Below, in pieces: positions 1 through 5,340 of a stretch of DNA of 6,781 nucleotides (position 1 is its first letter; every line of letters starts with the position of its first letter). The DNA is from Bacteroidota bacterium (GTDB lineage: Bacteria > Bacteroidota > Bacteroidia > Flavobacteriales > Flavobacteriaceae). The stretch lies in NCBI GenBank assembly GCA_015767395.1, contig JADWMI010000013.1, positions 4,466-11,246 on the forward strand, read 5' to 3'. The notes beneath the pieces were generated by a model. It did not search any database. It saw nothing but the letters and a program-made list of their open reading frames with translations, and was not told the DNA's origin. The position numbers and the translations under genes were made by a program.

Positions 1-160
1 TTTTTGTCTAATTAAATTGTTTTCCTTTTTCAAGTATTTCAATCTAATTATTAGTTACCTCAACTTGTCGATTTTTGCAAACCAACTTCTTATCAAGCTA
101 GTTATTTCTTTCAAAATAGTACTCAAAACTTTGTTGCAATTAAAATTACTCGCTTTAAAC

Positions 161-260
161 TACTATTTTAAAGTTTGTTTTTAAAACCGTGATTCCAGTT
201 ATTCATGCTAAACACTTGGGCACTTTACTATTTAAAGTATGATTTTAAAAACGATGTTCA
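161..260. repeat. Diverged direct repeat pair, about 65 bp apart
   Basis: Bases 161-196 and 226-260 align over about 35 bases with one single-base gap and a handful of mismatches. Both begin TACTATTT, continue through AAAGT and then run into TTTTAAAA. Each copy also sits in a small hairpin: CTTTAAA (153-159) with TTTAAAG (167-173), and ACTTTA (222-227) with TAAAGT (233-238). AT-rich composition inflates chance similarity, so this is moderate evidence for an old local duplication. I assign no function. Confidence 0.4.
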
Positions 261-267
261 AGAACAT
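254..267. repeat. Short palindrome ATGTTC-AA-GAACAT
   Basis: Two perfect 6-bp inverted half-sites are separated by AA. The shape suits a binding site for a dimeric regulator, and it lies about 108-121 bases downstream of the predicted start of the leftward transcript from the promoter at 382-410. No regulator is identifiable and a chance occurrence is possible. Confidence 0.25.
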
Positions 268-381
268 TTTGAATCTCGCTCTGAAATTTATAGCTGACTC
301 CTAAAAGTTACATTTTCATGTTACGCTATAATTTTCTTCGTTTAATTCTTTTGTAAAATAAGTGCGAAAAAAGGAATTACA

Positions 382-410
382 CAAATTTATAACTGTATTA
401 ATATCAACAA
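382..410 (-). promoter_or_regulatory. Predicted leftward promoter (Bacteroidota type)
   Basis: On the minus strand TAAATTTG (389-382) matches the TAnnTTTG -7 element exactly. A TTG lies 18 bases upstream (410-408). Transcription would begin near 375 and run leftwards into the gene-free stretch. It sits just beyond the rplS terminator, so it would start a new transcription unit for whatever lies left of the window. Short AT-rich motifs recur by chance, so confidence is limited. Confidence 0.4.
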
Positions 411-423
411 GATATAAACGGGT

Positions 424-445
424 GTTATTAACATTTGTTAATAAC
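424..445. repeat. Perfect inverted repeat, 10-bp arms
   Basis: GTTATTAACA (424-433) and TGTTAATAAC (436-445) are exact reverse complements separated by TT. The element lies between the rplS terminator and the leftward promoter at 382-410. It could be an operator for a dimeric regulator, a backup hairpin for the terminator, or the apex of a larger hairpin formed when bases 416-423 pair with 451-458. Confidence 0.55.
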
Positions 446-485
446 AAAAAACCCGTTTTGAAGAACAAAACGGGTTTGATTTTTT
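446..485 (-). terminator. Rho-independent terminator of rplS, probably bidirectional
   Basis: Arms 449-460 and 466-477 are perfect reverse complements (12 bp: AAACCCGTTTTG against CAAAACGGGTTT) around a 5-base loop. Read leftwards, the hairpin starts 20 bases after the rplS stop codon and is followed by a run of six T (three of them inside the stem). Read rightwards it is followed by GA and six T, so it should also stop transcripts coming from the left before they run antisense through rplS. Confidence 0.9.
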
Positions 486-497
486 ATTGAAAAATGA

Positions 498-848
498 CTA
501 GCGTCTTTTTTCTTGAATTCTTGCTTTTTTACCAGTTAATCCTCTAAAGTAGAAAATACGTGCTCTACGAACTCTACCGTGTTTGTTAACTTCAATTTTT
601 TGAATTGCAGGTAAGTTTACAGGAAAAATACGTTCTACACCTACATCACCAGACATTTTTCTGATCGTAAAAGTTTCTGAAGATCCAGTACCTCTTCTTT
701 GAATAACAACACCTCTAAAAAACTGAGTACGTGTTTTTTCACCTTCTTTAATTTCGTAATAAACTGTAATAGTGTCTCCTGATTGGAATTCTGGAAACTC
801 TTTTTTTGTTACAAATTCGTCTTGTATAAATTTTACTAAACTTTCCAT
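498..848 (-). CDS. rplS: 50S ribosomal protein L19 (bL19)
   Basis: This encodes ribosomal protein bL19, a large-subunit protein at the interface with the 30S subunit. The 116-residue product shows the family's hallmarks in order: an N-terminal MESLVKFIQDEF helix, the GDTITVYYEIKEGEKTRTQ strand region, FRGVVIQRRG, ETFTIRKMSGDVGVERIFP, and a basic C-terminus with RRARIFYFRGLTGKKARI. An in-frame ATG at 884 would add 12 residues (MLVYEKPIKKFK), but bL19 is normally about 115 residues and begins at the MESLVKF helix, so I chose the ATG at 848. The gene follows trmD by 88 bases, the usual bacterial neighbour, and ends at a strong terminator. A promoter candidate inside the trmD 3' end suggests it can be transcribed alone. 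Confidence 0.97.
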   Translation of the reverse strand: MESLVKFIQDEFVTKKEFPEFQSGDTITVYYEIKEGEKTRTQFFRGVVIQRRGTGSSETFTIRKMSGDVGVERIFPVNLPAIQKIEVNKHGRVRRARIFYFRGLTGKKARIQEKRR

Positions 849-918
849 TTTAAACTTTTTAATGGGTTTTTCATAAACCAACATTCACGATTTTCGTCAG
901 AGGTTAATTTTAAGAGTG
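849..918 (-). promoter_or_regulatory. Possible structured 5' leader of rplS
   Basis: If transcription starts near 912, the rplS mRNA has an untranslated leader of about 64 bases. Within it AACC (876-879) can pair with GGTT (902-905), enclosing a small ACGA/TCGT hairpin (887-890 with 894-897). Ribosomal protein genes in many bacteria carry leaders that bind their own product. Whether this one does is inference, and the pairing is short. Confidence 0.25.
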
Positions 919-948
919 CAAATTTAACTAAAAAAATCAGTCTTCCAA
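919..948 (-). promoter_or_regulatory. Predicted rplS promoter inside the trmD 3' end
   Basis: On the minus strand TAAATTTG (926-919) is an exact TAnnTTTG -7 element, with TTG 19 bases upstream (948-946) and another TTG at 22 bases (951-949). The -33 element overlaps the last trmD codons. It would provide ribosomal-protein-level transcription of rplS independent of the upstream genes. Confidence 0.5.
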
Positions 949-1614
949 CAAATCTGGTCTAATTTTTTTTGTATGCTCATAAGCTTGCTCACTTCGCCAC
1001 TCCTCAATCTTTGGGAAATTACCAGATAATAGTATTTCTGGAACCTTAAGTCCTTTATATTCAGAAGGTCTCGTGTAAACAGAAGGGGATAATAAATTGT
1101 CTTGAAAAGAGTCGGTTAGGGCAGAGGTTTCATCCCCTAAAACACCTGGAATTAACCTAATAATAGTATCACATAAAACTGCAGCACCTAATTCCCCTCC
1201 GCTTAAAACAAAATCGCCAATTGAAATTTCTTTTGTAATAAATAAATCTCGTACGCGTTGATCAACACCTTTGTAATGCCCACAAAGGATAATCATATTT
1301 TCATTTAGGGATAATGTATTTGCTGTTTGCTGATTTAATGTTGGTGCATCGGGCGTCATATAAATAATTTCATCATAATCTCTTTCAGATTTTAATTTTG
1401 AAATACATTTATCAATCGGTTCTATCATTAAAACCATTCCTGCGCCACCGCCAAATTGATAATCGTCAATTTTGCCGTAGTTGTTTAATGCGTAAGTTCT
1501 TAAATCGTGAAAATGAACTTCAACCAAGTTTTTATCAATGGCGCGTTTTATAATTGAATATTCAAACGGGCTTTTGATTAATTCAGGGGAAACAGTAATG
1601 ATGTCTAATCTCAT
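937..1614 (-). CDS. trmD: tRNA (guanine-N1-)-methyltransferase TrmD
   Basis: TrmD transfers methyl from S-adenosylmethionine to N1 of G37 in tRNAs that carry G36, which prevents +1 frameshifting. The 225-residue protein has the SPOUT trefoil-knot signatures: [11 protein letters not shown] (51-61), [11 protein letters not shown] (111-121), [14 protein letters not shown] (131-144) and RLIPGVLG (153-160). TDSF (167-170) holds D168, which corresponds to the catalytic Asp169 of E. coli TrmD. A C-terminal tRNA-binding part follows, with [14 protein letters not shown] and RPDLLE. Length is slightly below the E. coli protein but normal for the family. The start at 1614 is supported by the conserved [12 protein letters not shown] beginning. 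A TAnnTTTG element ends only four bases before the ATG, so any transcript from it would be almost or fully leaderless. Upstream transcription from the prmC side can also reach it. Confidence 0.98.
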   Translation of the reverse strand: MRLDIITVSPELIKSPFEYSIIKRAIDKNLVEVHFHDLRTYALNNYGKIDDYQFGGGAGMVLMIEPIDKCISKLKSERDYDEIIYMTPDAPTLNQQTANTLSLNENMIILCGHYKGVDQRVRDLFITKEISIGDFVLSGGELGAAVLCDTIIRLIPGVLGDETSALTDSFQDNLLSPSVYTRPSEYKGLKVPEILLSGNFPKIEEWRSEQAYEHTKKIRPDLLED

Positions 1615-1618
1615 TTTG

Positions 1619-1626
1619 CAAAGATA
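1619..1626 (-). promoter_or_regulatory. -7 promoter element directly before trmD
   Basis: TATCTTTG on the minus strand matches TAnnTTTG exactly and is followed by CAAA and then the trmD ATG. No TTG is visible at the usual -33 distance, so this is half a promoter. If used, transcription would begin at or within a base or two of the start codon. Confidence 0.35.
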
Positions 1627-1662
1627 AATCTTTTTTGACTTTTAAATTTGGAAAGTTTTAAT

Positions 1663-1708
1663 TTAGCCATTAGCCATTAGCCATTAGCCATTAGCCATTA
1701 GCCATTAG
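1663..1708. repeat. Heptanucleotide tandem repeat (TTAGCCA), 6.6 copies
   Basis: Six perfect TTAGCCA units (1663-1669 through 1698-1704) are followed by a partial TTAG (1705-1708). On the minus strand this reads TAATGGC repeated. The first units encode the last residues and TAA stop of prmC, and the rest fill the prmC-trmD spacer. Because 7 is not a multiple of 3, each frame meets a TAA within a few units. The prmC stop falls right after the first full unit, so changes in copy number should alter spacer length but not the PrmC protein. Perfect identity suggests recent or ongoing slippage. Confidence 0.95.
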
Positions 1709-2555
1709 TTGCTTTAATCATTCTATCTGAACCAAAAATATCTTTTCTCAATTCAATATTTTTAAATCCCTTTGCGTTTAATAAGTCTGCCGTTTCTTTC
1801 CCTAAATATTGGTTGATTTCTAAATATAAATGGCCGTTTTTTGTTAAATGACTTTTAGCTAAATCAGCAATTTTATCATAAAAGAGTAATGGATTGTTGT
1901 TTTCTACAAACAAAGCCAAGTGAGGTTCGTTGTCTAACACGTTTTTTTGCATTTCATCTTTTTCTAATTCGCGAACATAAGGCGGATTGCTAATAATGAC
2001 ATCGTAAACTTCAGATAAGCTATTGGTGTTTAAAATGTCTTTTTCTATAAAATGAATGTCAACATTGTTAAATTGCGCATTTATTTCAGCTGTTTTTAAT
2101 GCTTCTAAAGAAATATCAATAGCGCTTACCTTTGTGTTTGGTAAATTTTTGGCCAATGAAATTGGAATACAGCCACTTCCTGTGCCAATATCCAGCATAT
2201 TTAGTTTTGAATGTTGTGTTTCAAGTTTTGAGTCTGCAACAATCCAATCAACCAATTCTTCTGTTTCGGGACGTGGAATTAAAACGTGCTCATTTACCTT
2301 AAAAGGAAGGTTGTAAAATTCAGTTTCACCCGTAATATATTGAATAGGTTTGTGCTTTTTTAAATCAATTAAAGCTTTTTGAAGAAAATTTAAATCGAGT
2401 GTGTTTATTTCATAATCTGAATTCAAAGCAACATCAATTCTAGATAATTTCAACCTGAATTCGACTAAAATGTTGAAAAATGATTGAATTTCGGTTTTAG
2501 GATAGGTTTCAGCTAAGCCTGAAAAAAAAGTTGTTTTGAATTTTAAAATTTGCAT
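1698..2555 (-). CDS. prmC: Peptide chain release factor N5-glutamine methyltransferase
   Basis: PrmC methylates the glutamine of the GGQ motif in release factors RF1 and RF2, using S-adenosylmethionine, to speed peptide release. The 285-residue product has a helical N-terminal domain that binds the release factor, then HKPIQYITGETEF (68-80) and VLIPRPETEELV (91-102). The SAM-binding motif is LDIGTGSG (121-128), and the catalytic NPPY is at 190-193. Length is normal for the family. Between the RPETE motif and the SAM loop there is a slightly expanded, repetitive stretch (DSKLETQHSKLN, residues 108-119). Its ATG overlaps the TAA of the upstream acetyltransferase gene by one base, which suggests translational coupling. 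An eight-base homopolymer (2522-2529) lies near the start, and the stop codon lies within the heptamer repeat. Confidence 0.97.
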   Translation of the reverse strand: MQILKFKTTFFSGLAETYPKTEIQSFFNILVEFRLKLSRIDVALNSDYEINTLDLNFLQKALIDLKKHKPIQYITGETEFYNLPFKVNEHVLIPRPETEELVDWIVADSKLETQHSKLNMLDIGTGSGCIPISLAKNLPNTKVSAIDISLEALKTAEINAQFNNVDIHFIEKDILNTNSLSEVYDVIISNPPYVRELEKDEMQKNVLDNEPHLALFVENNNPLLFYDKIADLAKSHLTKNGHLYLEINQYLGKETADLLNAKGFKNIELRKDIFGSDRMIKATNG

Positions 2556-3046
2556 TATAAATCTTTAAGCATCCATAAATTACAGGAATAATGGCCTGTA
2601 TCTCCCATTGGGGCATCTAAATCTTTAAAGCCAACTTTTCTATATAATTTTCTTGCTTCTCCCATATAGGGTAAAGTTTCTAAATAACATTTTTCAAAAC
2701 CAAAACTTGTTGCTTTCTGTAAGCAAATATCCATCATTTTTTTTCCCAATCCAATTCCTCGTGCTTCTGGCAGAAAATACATTTTTTGTAATTCGCATAC
2801 ATTTCCGTTGTAATTATCTAGTTGTTTAATTCCTGCTCCTCCATAAATTTTACCATTTTTTTCAACAACAAAATAAATAGCGCTTTCAATATCATAAGCT
2901 TGAAACAAAGTATCCAAAATTTTATCAGCATAAGCAGTGCCAACTTTTGGAACACCATATTCAATTAATATAGCTCTAATTGCTCTTGCTATTTTCGGAT
3001 TGTCTTCTGGCTGAATTTCCTTAATTGTAAAGTTGTTAGAAATCAT
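2555..3046 (-). CDS. GNAT-family N-acetyltransferase
   Basis: This predicted cytoplasmic acetyl-CoA-dependent transferase has 163 residues and spans a whole single-domain GNAT fold. The acetyl-CoA pyrophosphate-binding loop is RGIGLG (96-101), preceded by the QKMYFLPEA strand. The downstream EARKLYRKVGF (130-140) carries the typical late helix with Y135, a common catalytic position in the family. The substrate cannot be read from sequence: it could be a small molecule, a peptide or a protein N-terminus. The gene is first in the leftward cluster and its stop overlaps the prmC start, so the two are co-expressed. That makes a translation-related substrate possible but unproven. Only 22 bases separate its start from the divergent ribD start. 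Confidence 0.9.
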   Translation of the reverse strand: MISNNFTIKEIQPEDNPKIARAIRAILIEYGVPKVGTAYADKILDTLFQAYDIESAIYFVVEKNGKIYGGAGIKQLDNYNGNVCELQKMYFLPEARGIGLGKKMMDICLQKATSFGFEKCYLETLPYMGEARKLYRKVGFKDLDAPMGDTGHYSCNLWMLKDL

Positions 3047-3064
3047 TTTATTGTACTATTTTTA
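3033..3064 (+). promoter_or_regulatory. Weak candidate promoter for ribD
   Basis: TTG (3033-3035) lies 21 bases before TATTTTTA (3057-3064), which matches TAnnTTTG except for the final base. The implied start of transcription coincides with the GTG start codon, so the ribD mRNA would be practically leaderless. The motif lies partly inside the start of the divergent acetyltransferase gene. The evidence is weak because one consensus base is missing. Confidence 0.25.
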
Positions 3065-3068
3065 CGGG

Positions 3069-4118
3069 GTGAATTTACATGAAAAATATATAAAACGTTG
3101 CATTGAATTGGCAAAAAACGGATTAGGAAATACATACCCAAATCCTTTGGTTGGTAGTGTGATAGTTTATAATAACACTGTTATTGGCGAAGGTTGGCAT
3201 AAAAAAGCAGGCGAACCACATGCTGAGGTGAATGCTATTAATGCTGTTAAAGATGAAGAGTTGCTGAAAGATGCAACTATTTATGTGAGTTTAGAGCCGT
3301 GTTCGCATTCAGGTAAAACACCTCCTTGCGCAAATTTAATTGTAGAAAAAGGAATTAAAAATGTTGTGATTGGAATCGTAGATTCTAATAGTAAAGTGAG
3401 TGGGGCAGGAGTAGCGTATTTAAAAAACAATGGATGCAAGGTTATAGTTGGTGTTCTTGAAACGGAATGTTATGAATTAAATAAGCGATTTTTTACGTTT
3501 CATGATAAAAAGCGACCATTTATAATTTTGAAGTGGGCTGAAACAAAAGATGGTTTCATTGATAAATTGAGAACTGAAACTGATGAAAATTCTCCTAATT
3601 GGATTTCTAATAAATATTCCCAACAGTATGTTCATAAAATGCGTGCTGAGGAAAATGCAATTTTAGTAGGAACCAACACTGCTTTAAATGACAACCCGAC
3701 TTTAAATGTGAGAAGTTGGAGAGGTGAAAATCCCATAAGAATTGTTCTTGATAGAGCTGCAAAAATACCTTCAGATTATAATTTATTAGATGGAAGTGTA
3801 AAGACCATTGTTTTTACAGAAATAAAACATATTACAGATTCATACGAGAATGTGATTTTTGAAAGGATAAATTTTAGCGAAAATGTGCCTCAGCAAATTT
3901 GTGAAATGTTGTATAAATATGAAATTCAATCTGTAATTATTGAAGGAGGTGCTAAAACCTTAAAGAGTTTTATTGATTTAGGTCTATGGGATGAAGCTTT
4001 CGTTTTTGTTGGCGCTATTTTATTTAAAGATGGATTAAAAGCTCCAAGTCTAAAAAAAGTATCATTTGAAATTCAAAAAATTTCAAATGATACTTTAACT
4101 ATTTATAAAAATTATTGA
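3069..4118 (+). CDS. ribD: Bifunctional riboflavin deaminase/reductase RibD
   Basis: RibD performs two successive riboflavin-pathway steps: it deaminates the pyrimidine ring of the GTP cyclohydrolase II product, then reduces the ribose side chain with NADPH. Counted from GTG 3069 the protein has 349 residues. The N-terminal deaminase has the zinc site H51-A-E53 (in EPHAEVNAI), C78 in LEPCSH and C87 in KTPPC. The reductase domain begins near residue 149 with RPFIILKWAETKDGFI, continues with VGTNTALNDNPTLNVR (200-215), and has the NADPH-side IEGGAKTL motif (291-298). I chose GTG because VNLHEKYIKRCIELAKNGLG matches the family's N-terminus. No in-frame ATG lies nearby, and a TTG at 3033 would add 12 residues that overlap the divergent gene. 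The last codons form an 18-bp hairpin. Confidence 0.95.
   Translation: MNLHEKYIKRCIELAKNGLGNTYPNPLVGSVIVYNNTVIGEGWHKKAGEPHAEVNAINAVKDEELLKDATIYVSLEPCSHSGKTPPCANLIVEKGIKNVVIGIVDSNSKVSGAGVAYLKNNGCKVIVGVLETECYELNKRFFTFHDKKRPFIILKWAETKDGFIDKLRTETDENSPNWISNKYSQQYVHKMRAEENAILVGTNTALNDNPTLNVRSWRGENPIRIVLDRAAKIPSDYNLLDGSVKTIVFTEIKHITDSYENVIFERINFSENVPQQICEMLYKYEIQSVIIEGGAKTLKSFIDLGLWDEAFVFVGAILFKDGLKAPSLKKVSFEIQKISNDTLTIYKNY
3083..3114 (-). promoter_or_regulatory. Candidate promoter of the GNAT-prmC-trmD-rplS cluster
   Basis: On the minus strand TTG (3114-3112) is followed after 21 bases by TATATTTT (3090-3083), one base off TAnnTTTG. It would place the transcript start near 3076 and give about a 30-base leader before the acetyltransferase ATG. 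The element lies wholly within the first codons of ribD, so the divergent transcripts would overlap. Confidence 0.35.
4052..4096 (-). terminator. Leftward terminator embedded in the ribD 3' coding end
   Basis: Bases 4056-4073 and 4079-4096 are perfect reverse complements (18 bp) around a 5-base loop. Read leftwards the hairpin ends in seven T (three in the stem, four after it), the form of an intrinsic terminator. The next leftward gene, the peptidase, stops 158 bases upstream with no better terminator in between. Read rightwards the hairpin lies within ribD codons 330-343 and lacks a good T tract. A bidirectional role is possible but less supported. Confidence 0.7.
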
Positions 4119-4180
4119 TTGGTTGTATATAGTAATTGGTGTCTTATATTAAGTAGTTTTCAAATTTTAATTTTTTATCT

Positions 4181-4203
4181 GGTGATTGAGCTATGTCGAA
4201 ATC
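4181..4203. repeat. Possible copy of a short imperfect palindromic repeat
   Basis: On the minus strand this reads GATTTCGACATAGCTCAATC followed by ACC. It has outer GATT/AATC arms and the TCGAC...GCTCAA core that, as I recall, recurs between genes in Bacteroidota genomes. Only one copy is in the window and its right outer arm is degraded, so the identification rests on memory of the motif. Confidence 0.3.
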
Positions 4204-4254
4204 TTATTGTTTGAAGTTCCAAAGTCAAAAACACGAATAATCCAACATACTAGA

Positions 4255-5301
4255 TCATTCCATCTCAAACATTTCAACTTTTATTTCTCCATTCGATTTT
4301 TTATAGCCTCTAAACATTCCTGTTGAGTTAAAGTCCCAGTAAACATCACCATTTTTATCTAATAATATCATACCGCCTTCACCGCCCAATGGACCGATTT
4401 GATCAAATAATACAATATTTAATGCCTCGGCTGGTGTTTTATTGTTGTATTGAATTAAACTTGATACTTCCTTTGCGGCCACTGTTCTTATAAAATATTC
4501 ACCAGTTCCAGTTGCAGAAATTCCACAGGTTAAATTGTTGGCGTAAGTTCCGCCGCCTATAATTGGTACATCACCAATTCTACCATATTTTTTATTTGTC
4601 ATTCCTCCAGTTGAAGTTCCAGCCGCTATATTTCCATTTTTATCCATGGCTACAGCGCCAACAGTTCCAAATTTATGGTCGTCTATCAATTCGTTTTTTA
4701 TTAAATAAGCAGTGTGATCCAATTGGGTTTTTTCTTTTCCTTGAATTTTTCTAAGCTGATTCATTCTTTTTTCAGTAAAAAAGTAAGTGCTATCAACCAT
4801 TTCAATGCCGTGTTTTGCAGCCATTATTTCAGCGCCTTTTCCTGAAAGTAACACATGACTTGAACTATCCATTACGAGACGTGCAGCTAAAATGGGGTTT
4901 TTTATATGGTTTACACCAGCAACAGCGCCCGCATTTAATGTGTTGCCATCCATAATAGCAGCATCCATTTCTTGATTTCCATCACTGTTGTACACAGCGC
5001 CTTTCCCTGCATTAAATAATTCAGAGTTTTCCATTACATTGATAGCTGCTTGAATGGCGTCTAAAGAAATACCGCCATTTTCAAGTATTTTATAGCCGGC
5101 TTCTAAAGCTTCTTCTAATTTTAAGGTGTATGCTTCTTGTTGTTGTTCTGTGAAATATGCTCTTTTAATTCCGCCAGCACCGCCGTGTATTACAATAGCA
5201 AACGAATTTGGGGGTTTTACTGTAATTTCTTCTTTGGGTGGTGTTGGCTTGCAGGAAAATAAAATAATAGTTAAAGTGAATAGGGCAATAATTTTTTTCA
5301 T
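4255..5301 (-). CDS. Predicted lipoprotein isoaspartyl peptidase/L-asparaginase
   Basis: This is a plant-type asparaginase family Ntn-hydrolase, which cleaves isoaspartyl peptides and asparagine after self-processing into two subunits. The 348-residue protein starts with a lipoprotein signal: MKK, a hydrophobic stretch, and lipobox LFSC with C17 as the lipidated residue. It therefore probably sits in the periplasm or on the outer membrane. Mature-domain hallmarks are VIHGGAGG (37-44), FNAGKGAVYN (96-105) and MDAAIMDG (112-119). The nucleophile is T213 in FGTVGAVA, with autocleavage expected between G212 and T213. TSTGGMTNKKYGRIGDVP (229-246) follows, then SATGTGE (262-268). T231, R241, D244 and T264-G265 fall at the offsets of E. 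coli EcAIII T197, R207, D210 and T230-G231, so the active site looks complete. An exact -7 element lies 19 bases before the ATG. Substrate preference cannot be settled from sequence. Confidence 0.93.
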   Translation of the reverse strand: MKKIIALFTLTIILFSCKPTPPKEEITVKPPNSFAIVIHGGAGGIKRAYFTEQQQEAYTLKLEEALEAGYKILENGGISLDAIQAAINVMENSELFNAGKGAVYNSDGNQEMDAAIMDGNTLNAGAVAGVNHIKNPILAARLVMDSSSHVLLSGKGAEIMAAKHGIEMVDSTYFFTEKRMNQLRKIQGKEKTQLDHTAYLIKNELIDDHKFGTVGAVAMDKNGNIAAGTSTGGMTNKKYGRIGDVPIIGGGTYANNLTCGISATGTGEYFIRTVAAKEVSSLIQYNNKTPAEALNIVLFDQIGPLGGEGGMILLDKNGDVYWDFNSTGMFRGYKKSNGEIKVEMFEME

Positions 5302-5320
5302 GATTGCTAAATTTGTGATT

Positions 5321-5328
5321 CAAATATA
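5321..5328 (-). promoter_or_regulatory. -7 element for the peptidase gene
   Basis: TATATTTG on the minus strand is an exact TAnnTTTG match. It implies transcription from about 5314 and a 13-base leader. No TTG is seen at the usual -33 spacing, so only half of the promoter is evident. Confidence 0.45.
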
Positions 5329-5340
5329 ATTCTTTTCAAA

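Larger units (their letters stand above)
1..415. other. Long AT-rich intergenic region, no supported gene
   Basis: About 415 bases hold no start-to-stop reading frame resembling a protein. The plus strand is pyrimidine-rich towards the left edge and leaves one frame open from about base 2 to a TAA near 184, but that frame has no start and encodes only a low-complexity Leu/Phe/Lys/Asn string, so I do not call it. I see no tRNA-like cloverleaf. The stretch does contain a leftward promoter candidate (382-410), a 14-bp palindrome (254-267) and two diverged direct repeats (161-196 and 226-260). It may be the long untranslated leader of a leftward transcript whose gene lies beyond the left edge. 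That is inference. Confidence 0.6.

Noticed and set aside
2..184. Open plus-strand frame reaching the left edge
   Set aside because: It has no start and encodes only low-complexity Leu/Phe/Lys/Asn. A pyrimidine-rich strand has few stop codons by chance.
849..884. 12-residue N-terminal extension of L19 from an ATG at 884
   Set aside because: bL19 proteins are about 115 residues and begin at the MESLVKF-type helix, so the extension is more likely part of the leader.
1663..1708. CRISPR-like array
   Set aside because: The units are 7 bp and directly adjacent, with no spacers, so this is a simple tandem repeat.
2056..2316. 86-codon plus-strand reading frame
   Set aside because: It lies antisense inside prmC, has no recognisable motif and no promoter, while prmC has full family motifs.
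2522..2529. A8 run near the prmC start as a phase-variation switch
   Set aside because: Runs of eight are common in such AT-rich coding sequence, and the frame is intact with a conserved product. There is no supporting context.
3033..3068. ribD start at TTG 3033
   Set aside because: It would add a non-conserved hydrophobic 12-residue stretch and overlap the divergent acetyltransferase gene. GTG 3069 matches the conserved N-terminus.
4563..4754. 63-codon plus-strand reading frame
   Set aside because: It is antisense within the peptidase gene, with an aromatic-rich composition typical of a shadow of an AT-rich gene.
5126..5329. 67-codon plus-strand reading frame
   Set aside because: It is antisense to the peptidase signal-peptide region and runs through that gene's -7 element, with no family resemblance.
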